DNA from: Occultella gossypii
GTDB taxonomy: Bacteria; Actinomycetota; Actinomycetes; Actinomycetales; Beutenbergiaceae
NCBI RefSeq assembly: GCF_019947135.1
Contig: NZ_JAGSHT010000012.1
Location: forward strand, 281,941-345,940
Length of the DNA: 64,000 nucleotides
Reading direction: 5' to 3'
The notes beneath the pieces were generated by a model. It saw nothing but the letters and a program-made list of their open reading frames with translations. It was not told the DNA's origin and searched no databases. A program made the position numbers and the translations under genes. This document shows positions 57,899 to 64,000 of the stretch, piece by piece (position 1 is the first letter of the stretch; the number at the start of each line of letters is the position of its first letter).

Positions 57899-58443
57899 CG
57901 CTGCAGTTTCTGCAGGCCGAGGGCGATCAGGCCGGTCACGGCGCCGAACAGGGTTTGCGTCGCGAGGATCGGGATCGCCGCGAACGGGAGTGCGGTCAGG
58001 CCGCTGCCCAGCCCGGCGGGCGCGAGCAGGACGTCGACGCCAACGGTGATCACGCCGGCGGCGAGCCCGGCGAGCGTCAGGGTCGCCAGCGGCCGGGCGA
58101 CCCGGGCGAGCAGGACCACCAGGATCCAGGCGATCGCAATGACCGAGCGCACCGCGATGGCACGTTCCGGCCCGCCGAACTGGTCGGCGATCGGAGTGGC
58201 CGCGGTCAGCGGCCAGAGCAGGGTCAGGGCGCCGAGGCCGATGATGAGCGCCCAGGACAACGGCGCCCTGGCCGGTGCCTGCGCTCCGGGCTGCGGAGCG
58301 CCGGGCCGGCCGGGGTACGTGGGCGTGCTCGGTGCGCCCTGGTGCGGCTGGCCGAAGTGCGTGGGCGCGGCGTCCGCAGATGTGGCCTGGTGCGGCGTCG
58401 GCGGGGTGGTGCGATGGGTGTGTCGTTCGGGCTGTGTGTTCAT
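57895..58443 (-). CDS. Hypothetical four-helix membrane protein
   Basis: 182 residues. Disordered Pro/His/Thr-rich N terminus (about 60 residues) and four hydrophobic helices (LSWALIIGLGALTLLWPLTAA; AVRSVIAIAWILVVLLARVA; PLATLTLAGLAAGVITVGVDVLL; LPFAAIPILATQTLFGAVTGLIAL). Family not recognised. Its stop overlaps the multicopper oxidase start (ATGA), so the two are coupled. A His-rich N terminus is compatible with a metal link but is not evidence for it. Confidence 0.68.
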   Translation of the reverse strand: MNTQPERHTHRTTPPTPHQATSADAAPTHFGQPHQGAPSTPTYPGRPGAPQPGAQAPARAPLSWALIIGLGALTLLWPLTAATPIADQFGGPERAIAVRSVIAIAWILVVLLARVARPLATLTLAGLAAGVITVGVDVLLAPAGLGSGLTALPFAAIPILATQTLFGAVTGLIALGLQKLQR

Positions 58444-58599
58444 GCCTTCGACGCTAGGAACTCACGGGCCCGTGCACATCGGCCCCCGGGCGCGGGCGGC
58501 CGTCGCACGTTGTTGGCCGTGGGTGTCGCCTCCAGGCGACACGGATCCACGACCGATGCGGGATGTCCCCCAGGGGTGGTTCTTCCTAGGGTGGGGTCC

Positions 58600-59766
58600 A
58601 TGCGAACCGGCAGCCCAACCGGCGACGTGGACCCGCGGGTCCTCGACGTGCTCCTCGGCGTCGGCATCGCGATGGGGGTCGCGCTCGTGATCCTGGCCGA
58701 TCCGGGCAGGATCGACCCGGCCCCCGCCCCGGCGGCCGCGTACCTGTTCGCCGTCGGCTTCGGCCTGCTGATGGCCGTCCGACGGCGGCACCCCCGGCTG
58801 GTCCTGGTGCTCACCGTGATCGGCATCTTCGTCTACTACGCCATCGGCTTTCCGCCGATCGGGATCGCGCTGCCGGCCTCCGCCGCGCTGTACTCCGCCG
58901 CCGAGCAGGGCCACACCTCGTGGGCCGTGGCCCTGAGCGCCCTGCTGACGGGCGTGGCCGCCTACTTCCGGATCGCCGAGGGCCAGCCGACGGCGTACCT
59001 GCTCGGGTACGAGCTCCTCACCAACGTGGCTCTCGTCGCGGCCGCGATCGCGCTCGGGGTGAGCGTGCGGGCGCGGCGGCAGGCACGGGTCCAGGCCGAG
59101 CGCATCGCGGCGCTGACCAGTGCCGAGCAGCAGCACCGCGCCGATCAGCGGCTGCAGACCGAGCGGGTGCAGATCGCCCGGGACATCCATGACGTCGTGG
59201 GCCACACGCTCTCCGTGGTCGCCGTGCACGCGAACGTCGCGGACGAGGCGATCGGGCACGACGACGAGGCCGCACACCGGGCCGTCGCCCAGATCCGGGC
59301 GACCACCGCCGAGACCATGGGGGAACTGCGGGCCACGGTCCGGCTGCTTCGTGACCCGGGGACCGTCGCCCCGGGTCTGGCCGGATTGGCCCGGCTCACC
59401 GATCCCGCGCGGGAGGCCGGGCTGACGGTCGAGACCGCTGTCGACGTCTCCAACGGTGCCCTCTCGGGCGCGATCGACGCCGCCGCGTACCGGATTGTCC
59501 AGGAGTCCCTGACGAACGTGCTCCGGCACGCGGACGCGCAGCGGGTCGAGATCGCCGCTCGGGTCGCCGACGGCACCCTGCACCTCGACGTGATCGACGA
59601 CGGCGTGGGTTCCGTTCCCGAGCCGCCGGCCGAGCGCGCGGGTGGGCACGGCATCGCCGGCATGGCCGAGCGGGCCACCCTGCTCGGCGGCACCCTGACC
59701 GCCGGCCCGCGCGAGGGCGGCGGGTTCGCCGTGCGGGCCCTGCTACCTGCGAGGCTGGACCGATGA
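58600..59766 (+). CDS. Sensor histidine kinase (HisKA_3 type)
   Basis: 388 residues. Four to five membrane helices in the N-terminal 140 residues (VLLGVGIAMGVALVILA; AAAYLFAVGFGLLMAV; LVLVLTVIGIFVYYAIGFPP; ...), then a coiled coil (ALTSAEQQHRADQRLQTERVQ), the His box IARDIHDVVGHTLSVVAVHANVADEAI, and the catalytic part with YRIVQESLTNVLRHADAQ and GHGIAGMAERATLLGG. ATG 58600 has TAGGGT (58587-58592) 7 nt upstream, consistent with a leaderless start; the frame is open far upstream. The response regulator overlaps at ATGA. Divergent from the MCO pair; an IR GTCGCC-TCCA-GGCGAC is at 58525-58540. Confidence 0.92.
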   Translation: MRTGSPTGDVDPRVLDVLLGVGIAMGVALVILADPGRIDPAPAPAAAYLFAVGFGLLMAVRRRHPRLVLVLTVIGIFVYYAIGFPPIGIALPASAALYSAAEQGHTSWAVALSALLTGVAAYFRIAEGQPTAYLLGYELLTNVALVAAAIALGVSVRARRQARVQAERIAALTSAEQQHRADQRLQTERVQIARDIHDVVGHTLSVVAVHANVADEAIGHDDEAAHRAVAQIRATTAETMGELRATVRLLRDPGTVAPGLAGLARLTDPAREAGLTVETAVDVSNGALSGAIDAAAYRIVQESLTNVLRHADAQRVEIAARVADGTLHLDVIDDGVGSVPEPPAERAGGHGIAGMAERATLLGGTLTAGPREGGGFAVRALLPARLDR

Positions 59767-60446
59767 CGCTGCCCACTCCGAATGCCGCCCCGATCCGCGT
59801 CCTGATGGCCGACGACTCCACGCTCGTCCGCGCGGGCCTGCTCGCGCTCGCCACCCACGAGGGCGACATCGAGGTCGTCGCCCAGGCCGGAAACGGGCGT
59901 GAAGCGCTTGCCGAGGCCCGGCGCACCCACCCGGACGTCGTCCTCATGGACCTGCGGATGCCCGAGATGGACGGGATCGAGGCGACCGCAGCCATCGGCG
60001 CCGACCCGGGCCTGGCCGACGTCCGCGTACTCGTGCTGACCACGTTCGACGAGGACTCCGACATCCTCGAGGCGATCCGCGCCGGGGCGAGCGGGTACCT
60101 GCTCAAGGACGTTGCGCCGTCGGAATTGCGGTCCGCGATCCGGAGGGTCGCCGCGGGGGAGGCGACGCTGTCCCCGGCGGTCACACGGACGCTGATGCGG
60201 CAGGTTGCGCAGGCCCCGGTGCCGCGGGTCACCGCAGGCGTGCTCGATTCCCTCACCGAGCGCGAGCGGGAGGTGCTCACGCTCATCGGACGCGGGCGGT
60301 CGAACCAGGAGGTGGCGGCGGAGCTGTTCCTCAGCCCGGCCACCGCCCGCACCTACGCGAGCCGGCTGCTGAGCAAGCTGAACGCGCGCGACCGGGCCCA
60401 GCTCGTGGTGCTCGCCTACGAGTCCGGGCTGGTCAGCCCGGGCTAG
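59763..60446 (+). CDS. NarL/FixJ-type response regulator
   Basis: 227 residues. Receiver with Asp in VVLMDLRMPEMDGIEA, Thr/Lys in LTTFDEDSDIL and YLLKDVAP; C-terminal LuxR HTH (LTEREREVLTLIGRGRSNQEVAAELFLSPATARTYASRLLSKLNARDRAQLV). Starts inside the kinase stop (ATGA), so the two are translated together. It is distinct from the first two-component system (41082-43009). Likely target is the divergent membrane protein/oxidase operon or copD-ctaG (inference). Confidence 0.92.
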   Translation: MTLPTPNAAPIRVLMADDSTLVRAGLLALATHEGDIEVVAQAGNGREALAEARRTHPDVVLMDLRMPEMDGIEATAAIGADPGLADVRVLVLTTFDEDSDILEAIRAGASGYLLKDVAPSELRSAIRRVAAGEATLSPAVTRTLMRQVAQAPVPRVTAGVLDSLTEREREVLTLIGRGRSNQEVAAELFLSPATARTYASRLLSKLNARDRAQLVVLAYESGLVSPG

Positions 60447-60472
60447 CTCGTGACGGCAGCACCGCTGGGTGA

Positions 60473-60487
60473 GGACCTCCCAGGTCC
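60473..60487 (+). terminator. Hairpin after response regulator
   Basis: GGACCT (60473-60478), CCC, AGGTCC (60482-60487): a perfect 6-bp stem 27 bp after the stop. No T-tract. The rest of the space to the convergent copD-ctaG gene (60614) shows no gene. Confidence 0.4.
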
Positions 60488-60613
60488 GGGCGACCCGCCG
60501 GATCTTGGCCTCACGTCGGCTGGGCGCGTTGAGTGCCGCAGCCTGCACGGGCCTGACCATCGCGCGCGGTTCGAGCGCCGACCAGGGTCTCGGGGCCCGG
60601 CGTTCGCCTCCGG

Positions 60614-62608
60614 TCAGGTGTCCTGGGGCATCTTCTGCGGTATGGCGTTGTCCGCCTTGAGCTCTGCATCGTCGTCCCGGTCCACGGCGCGGTCCCGGCG
60701 CTTCACGGTGCGGGTGTCGTCCTTGGACCAGGCCAGGGCGAGCGTGACGGCGAGGACCAGGCTGGGCACCCCACCGATGAGCCAGATGATCTCACCGCCG
60801 GCAGCCTGGTCTGCGAGCGCGTCCACCCCCCAGGGCAGCCCGGGCGCGCTGAAGTGGTCCGCGGCGATCACAGAGGTCATCGACATCAGCGCGATCCCGA
60901 AGAAAGCGTGGAACGCCATGGTCGCGAGCAGCAACAACAGCCGCAGCGGGTTGCTGGGCCGAGTGGGACCGGGATCGATGCCGATCAGGACGTTCACGAA
61001 CAGATAGCCGGTGAGGGTGAAGTACACCACCATCAGGATGTGCCCGAGGTAGGTGGCCAGCGACAGCTCGAACATCGGGGTGAAGTAGAACAGGATCACC
61101 GATCCGACGAAGTTCGCCGCGGCGATCACCGGGTGGCCCACGAACCGTGCGAAGCCCGAGTGCACCAGCCCGAGCAGCCACTCCCGTGGTCCCCGCGAGC
61201 CGTCCGCACGGGTTGGCAGCGCTCGCACCGCCAGGGTGACCGGAGCGGCCAACACGAAGAAGATCGGCAGCACCGTGACGAGGGTCATGTGCTGGACCAT
61301 GTGCGCGCTGAACATGATCCGCCCGTACACGGCCGGTCCGCCGCACGTCACCCAGGCGAGCCCTCCCGCGGCCAGCAACCAACTCGCGGTCCGGGTCGCC
61401 GGCCATTGGTCCCCGCGCCGACGCAGCCGCAGCACCCACCGCAGGTAGATCACGGCGAACACCAGGGCGAGGCCTCCGAACAGCAGGTCCGGGGTCCACT
61501 GGGTGAACCACCGGCCCACGCCTGGTTCGGGTGGTACCGGGAACTGGGAGAGCATCTGCGTCGGGCCATGCCCCATCTCGGTCGGCTGTGGCGCCGGTGG
61601 GCCGGTGGCTCCGAGCGCCACAGCCAGGCCGGTGGCAACCGCCATCACCAGCACCTCCACCCCGGCGAGGCGCCAGAACGGGCCCCCGGGCAGGCCATCG
61701 GCCCGGAGCTTGGGCATGGTGCGCTCCCGGTGCAGGTACCCGAACACCCCGAGCACGGCGAACGCGACCATCTTGGCCACCAGGATCAGCCCGTAGTCGG
61801 TGAGTACCCCCTGCAGGGAGCCCAACTGGAGCCAGGCTTTCGCCAACCCGGAGATCCCCACGCCGAGGAACGCCCACAGCGCCACCGTGGAGTACCGCCC
61901 GACGGCGGCTCGCAGGTCCTTGCCGAGGCGTGGCGCCACGAGGCACAGCACAGCCAGCCCGCCCACCCAGATCGACGCCGAGGCGAGGTGCCCGAACAGC
62001 CCGGACATGCCCAACTCGTGGTTCTCCGCCCCGGCCGCGTGGCCGGTGGTGGCCAGCGGGATCAGCACGGCGAACCCCGCCACCGCGGCCATCACGGCCG
62101 AGCCGTAGCCGGCCACCACCACGCACGCCGACGAGGCCGCCGCGGCCAGGACCGCGGTCACCAGCGCGGTGCGGCCGGTGGAGATCTCCGTCACGTAATA
62201 CGCCAGCTCGACACCGAACCCCGGGCCACCGAGCGGCCGCCCGGCCACCGAGCCGTAGCCCAGCACCAGATCCACCACCAGCAGCACCGCCCAGGCGGGT
62301 CCGGCCCAGCTCACCACCCGCGCCGCGAGAGCCCAGGCGCCACCGTCGGGTCGCACCCGCAGGCCGCGGGCCACGGCTGCGGTGACCGGCCTCGGAAGCA
62401 CGAACAACAGCAGCACCAGGCCACCCAGCGTCAGCGCCGCGGCCAGATGGGACGCCACCGTGACCACCGGCAGACCCCACCGCACCACGGCGCCCGCATC
62501 GCCGATCAGGGTGGGCGCTGCAGCCCCGGAGAACGCGAGGCCGAGCACGCACGCGAGGGCCGCCGTCGGAAGCCCGGCCAGCACCCAACGGCCAGGTGAG
62601 AGGGCCAT
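60614..62608 (-). CDS. CopD-CtaG fusion membrane protein (copper transport / cytochrome oxidase assembly)
   Basis: 664 residues, about 15 membrane helices. The N-terminal half is CopD-like (VTVASHLAAALTLGGLVLLLFV; TGHAAGAENHELGMSGLFGHLASASIWVGGLAVLCLVAPRLG, with the conserved His residues). The C-terminal half is CtaG/Caa3-type (FSAHMVQHMTLVTVLPIFFVLAAPVTLAVRALP; ...YFTLTGYLFVNVLIGIDP; FHAFFGIALM). CopD moves copper across the membrane and CtaG inserts copper into cytochrome oxidase; the fused form is common in actinobacteria. ATG 62608 follows AGGAGGTGTGCCG. Charged tail of about 30 residues. Its place near the multicopper oxidase and two-component system suggests copper homeostasis. Confidence 0.9.
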   Translation of the reverse strand: MALSPGRWVLAGLPTAALACVLGLAFSGAAAPTLIGDAGAVVRWGLPVVTVASHLAAALTLGGLVLLLFVLPRPVTAAVARGLRVRPDGGAWALAARVVSWAGPAWAVLLVVDLVLGYGSVAGRPLGGPGFGVELAYYVTEISTGRTALVTAVLAAAASSACVVVAGYGSAVMAAVAGFAVLIPLATTGHAAGAENHELGMSGLFGHLASASIWVGGLAVLCLVAPRLGKDLRAAVGRYSTVALWAFLGVGISGLAKAWLQLGSLQGVLTDYGLILVAKMVAFAVLGVFGYLHRERTMPKLRADGLPGGPFWRLAGVEVLVMAVATGLAVALGATGPPAPQPTEMGHGPTQMLSQFPVPPEPGVGRWFTQWTPDLLFGGLALVFAVIYLRWVLRLRRRGDQWPATRTASWLLAAGGLAWVTCGGPAVYGRIMFSAHMVQHMTLVTVLPIFFVLAAPVTLAVRALPTRADGSRGPREWLLGLVHSGFARFVGHPVIAAANFVGSVILFYFTPMFELSLATYLGHILMVVYFTLTGYLFVNVLIGIDPGPTRPSNPLRLLLLLATMAFHAFFGIALMSMTSVIAADHFSAPGLPWGVDALADQAAGGEIIWLIGGVPSLVLAVTLALAWSKDDTRTVKRRDRAVDRDDDAELKADNAIPQKMPQDT

Positions 62609-62755
62609 CGGCACACCTCCTATTTCACATTCCCAGCCATGACCGGGATCGGGGCGACTGCCGCAGGACCTCGTGTGGCTGCGTCGAATGGTGCTCTCGG
62701 CCGAGCGACCCGGAGCGTGTACAGCCGCAGCAGGGCTCCACCGGCCGACCCTGTC

Positions 62756-62828
62756 GGGGGGGGGGGGGGGGGGGGCGCCCCCCCCCCCCCCCCCCCCCGG
62801 GGCGAGGCCGGGGAAACGGGGGGGGGGG
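62756..62828. other. G/C homopolymer runs (possible sequence artefact)
   Basis: About 20 G (62756-62775), then C G, then about 21 C (62778-62798), so the run folds back on itself almost perfectly; an 11-G run follows at 62818-62828. Such a palindromic homopolymer is most unusual and is likely a sequencing or assembly fault, or at least a junction that needs checking. The 62609-62755 stretch before it contains no gene. Confidence 0.6.
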
Positions 62829-62851
62829 ACGGGCCTATCCATGGATTGACA

Positions 62852-62872
62852 GGCGAGTGCCATTCACTCGCC
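62852..62872 (-). terminator. Hairpin after terminal secreted-protein gene
   Basis: GGCGAGTG (62852-62859), loop CCATT, CACTCGCC (62865-62872): a perfect 8-bp stem 28 bp past the stop of the minus-strand gene at 62900. Good terminator candidate; short T-containing stretch follows in the transcript direction. Confidence 0.55.
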
Positions 62873-62899
62873 GCTCAGGACCGGTTGTCGTGGCCTACG

Positions 62900-64000
62900 T
62901 CAGCTGGTTGCGCTGGTGTAGACACAGACAAACCGGTAGGACGCGACCTTGGAGGTGTCGGTCTCATCAGTGAAGGTCACGGTCACGGCGTTCTCTCCCT
63001 CCGTGGGCGTGACTGTCACCGAGCACGTGGTGGATGCCCCAGCAGCCAATGTCGCTGCCGCGCAGGTCACCTCACCACTCTCCGACTGAGCCACCAGGCT
63101 CGCGACCGTGGTGTCACCACTGTTGGTCACCGGGATCGTCATCCTGATCTGCTCCCCAGCACCTTCCGGGGTACCGGCGGCCGGGATGACCTCCACGCTG
63201 GGCTGGTTCACGGTGAAGGTCACCGTGTTCGACCCTCTGTCCGGCCCCTGGTAGATGAGGACGAACAGGAAGGACCCGACCTTGGAGGTGTCCGTCTCGT
63301 CGACGAACGTCACGGTCACGGTGTTCTCTCCCTCGGTGGGCGTGAACGTCACCGAGCATGTGGTGGAGGCCCCAGCAGCCAACGTCGCCGCCTCGCAGGT
63401 CATCTCACCAACATTTGACTGGGCCACGAGAGTCGTGATCGTGGTGTCACCACTGTTGGTCACCGGGATGGTCATCGTGATCTGCTCCCCTACACCTTCC
63501 GGGGTATCGGCAGCCGGGATGGTCTCCACGGTGGCTTGGTCCAAGGTGAAGATCGGTGTGCCCGATGTCCCATCGGTCCCGTCGCTCGAGCCGCCACCGA
63601 GCAGGTCACCGGTCGGCAGTCCACCGAGCAGGTCACCGGTCGGCAGTCCACCGAGCAGGTCACCGGTCGGCAGTCCACCCAGCAGGTCACCGGTCGGCAG
63701 TCCACCCAGCAGGTCACCAGTCGGCGCTCCGTCGGTCCCATCGGTTCCGTCGGTCCCCTGGTAGGTGAGGACGATCTGGAAGGACCCGACCTTGGAGGTG
63801 TCCGTCTCGTCGACGAACGTCACGGTCACGGTGTTCTCTCCCTCGGTGGGCGTGAACGTCACCGAGCATGTGGTGGAGGCCCCAGCAGCCAACGTCGCCG
63901 CCTCGCAGGTCATCTCACCAACATTTGACTGGGCCACGAGAGTCGTGATCGTGGTGTCACCACTGTTGGTCACCGGGATGGTCATCGTGATCTGCTCCCC
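62900..64000 (-). CDS. C-terminal part of repetitive Ig-like/CARDB-type secreted protein
   Basis: The frame is open to the window edge, so the N terminus lies beyond base 64000; 366 residues and the stop are visible. Three beta-sandwich modules of about 85-110 residues are seen, with conserved segments: IPVTNSGDTTITTLVAQSNVGEMTCEAATLAAGASTTCSVTFTPTEGENTVTVTFVDETDTSKVGSF. Each has two Cys likely to form a disulfide. Such modules (DUF11/CARDB-like) occur on secreted or cell-wall proteins. Between the first and second visible modules is a flexible linker with GDLLGGLPT repeats. The last module ends directly at the C terminus (YTSATS) without an LPxTG motif or membrane helix. Confidence 0.75.
   Translation of the reverse strand, partial: GEQITMTIPVTNSGDTTITTLVAQSNVGEMTCEAATLAAGASTTCSVTFTPTEGENTVTVTFVDETDTSKVGSFQIVLTYQGTDGTDGTDGAPTGDLLGGLPTGDLLGGLPTGDLLGGLPTGDLLGGLPTGDLLGGGSSDGTDGTSGTPIFTLDQATVETIPAADTPEGVGEQITMTIPVTNSGDTTITTLVAQSNVGEMTCEAATLAAGASTTCSVTFTPTEGENTVTVTFVDETDTSKVGSFLFVLIYQGPDRGSNTVTFTVNQPSVEVIPAAGTPEGAGEQIRMTIPVTNSGDTTVASLVAQSESGEVTCAAATLAAGASTTCSVTVTPTEGENAVTVTFTDETDTSKVASYRFVCVYTSATS
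63268..64000 (-). repeat. Exact 223-bp direct repeat, 510 bp apart
   Basis: 63268-63490 and 63778-64000 are identical over 223 bp as far as the window reaches; the second copy is cut by the window edge. They encode two neighbouring beta modules of the same protein. Identity extends through synonymous codon positions, which implies recent duplication, gene conversion or an assembly effect. The third module (about 62930-63160) is only similar. Confidence 0.9.
63594..63728 (-). repeat. 27-bp tandem repeat encoding GDLLGGLPT linker
   Basis: Five 27-bp units containing GAGCAGGTCACCGGTCGGCA encode the repeated nonapeptide PTGDLLGGL between two beta modules. Flanks are Gly/Thr/Asp-rich (GTDGTDGTDG and SSDGTDGTSG). 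Nearly identical units suggest recent expansion. Confidence 0.85.

Noticed and set aside
60447..60613. Possible small gene between response regulator and copD-ctaG
   Set aside because: Frames on both strands are Arg/Pro-rich and lack ribosome sites.
63594..63728. CRISPR-like array
   Set aside because: The 27-bp units are contiguous, in frame, and have no unique spacers; they encode a peptide linker.
1..64000. tRNA, rRNA or integrase-linked attachment sites
   Set aside because: No intergenic space contains a cloverleaf-like sequence, rRNA motif or integrase gene that I can recognise.

Overview
The window is a high-GC, gene-dense actinobacterial chromosome segment. Supporting signs are codon bias to G/C in third positions, frequent GTG starts, -10 boxes placed 6-7 nt before start codons (leaderless genes), HelD, SseA/SufE and AccD1/AccA1 gene orders like those of mycobacteria, and a DUF222/HNH (13E12-type) gene. 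The order Micrococcales seems likely but is only a guess. I see no rRNA, tRNA, CRISPR array, prophage or intact insertion sequence. Almost all of it reads as ordinary chromosome with small local rearrangements.

Layout. 1-7.7 kb: the 3' end of a family-8 polysaccharide lyase gene, a small SHOCT membrane protein, a CMD-like protein, a large LuxR-type (LAL) regulator diverging from a Cys-type arylsulfatase across a region with 20-bp-spaced operator repeats, and an ArsR-SRPBCC pair. 7.8-12.9 kb: a coiled-coil membrane protein and a K+ channel (overlapping), a phosphotransferase, a hydrolase, DUF1345 and TetR. 12.9-19.3 kb: a sugar ABC importer operon led by a D-2-hydroxyacid dehydrogenase, diverging from a DeoR-LacI hybrid regulator. 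19.4-26.6 kb: an RclA-like flavoenzyme, an APC permease, a MinD-like ATPase with a long Pro/Gln-rich arm, an F420/NADP-type oxidoreductase, a zinc-ribbon/MBL protein and a LysE exporter. 26.7-32.6 kb: a TrpXYZ-like ABC cassette, a coiled-coil membrane protein, YdeI and a beta-rich anchored protein. 32.7-38.9 kb: HelD, a VOC protein, the HxlR/QorB divergent pair, DUF1266 and a deaminase. 39.0-44.7 kb: two ABC-2 type systems, one in an operon with a NarL-type two-component system. 44.9-47.0 kb: a membrane protein and the SseA-SufE pair. 47.0-53.5 kb: a methylcrotonyl-CoA carboxylase-type operon (accD1-accA1-bioY-maoC-citE) opposite its TetR regulator. 53.5-56.2 kb: tandem repeats, the HNH gene and a truncated MFS gene (the most disturbed stretch). 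56.3-62.6 kb: a multicopper oxidase, a membrane protein, a second two-component system and a CopD-CtaG fusion, probably a copper/oxidase-assembly group. 62.6-64 kb: homopolymer runs and the C-terminal part of a repetitive secreted protein that continues past the window.

Themes. Several divergent regulator-target pairs carry clear operators: LAL/arylsulfatase, ArsR, DeoR-LacI/ABC operon, HxlR/qorB and TetR/accD1. Transport and catabolism of polysaccharide or sugar-acid substrates is suggested by PL8, sulfatase, the ABC importer, the hydroxyacid dehydrogenase and DUF624. Branched-chain acyl-CoA catabolism is suggested by the carboxylase operon, where a biotin transporter gene lies inside the operon of a biotin enzyme. 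No single locus is clearly a new defence or mobile system. The best leads are the operator arrays, the hybrid regulator, the MinD-like ATPase, bioY inside the carboxylase operon, and the exact 223-bp repeat in the terminal gene.
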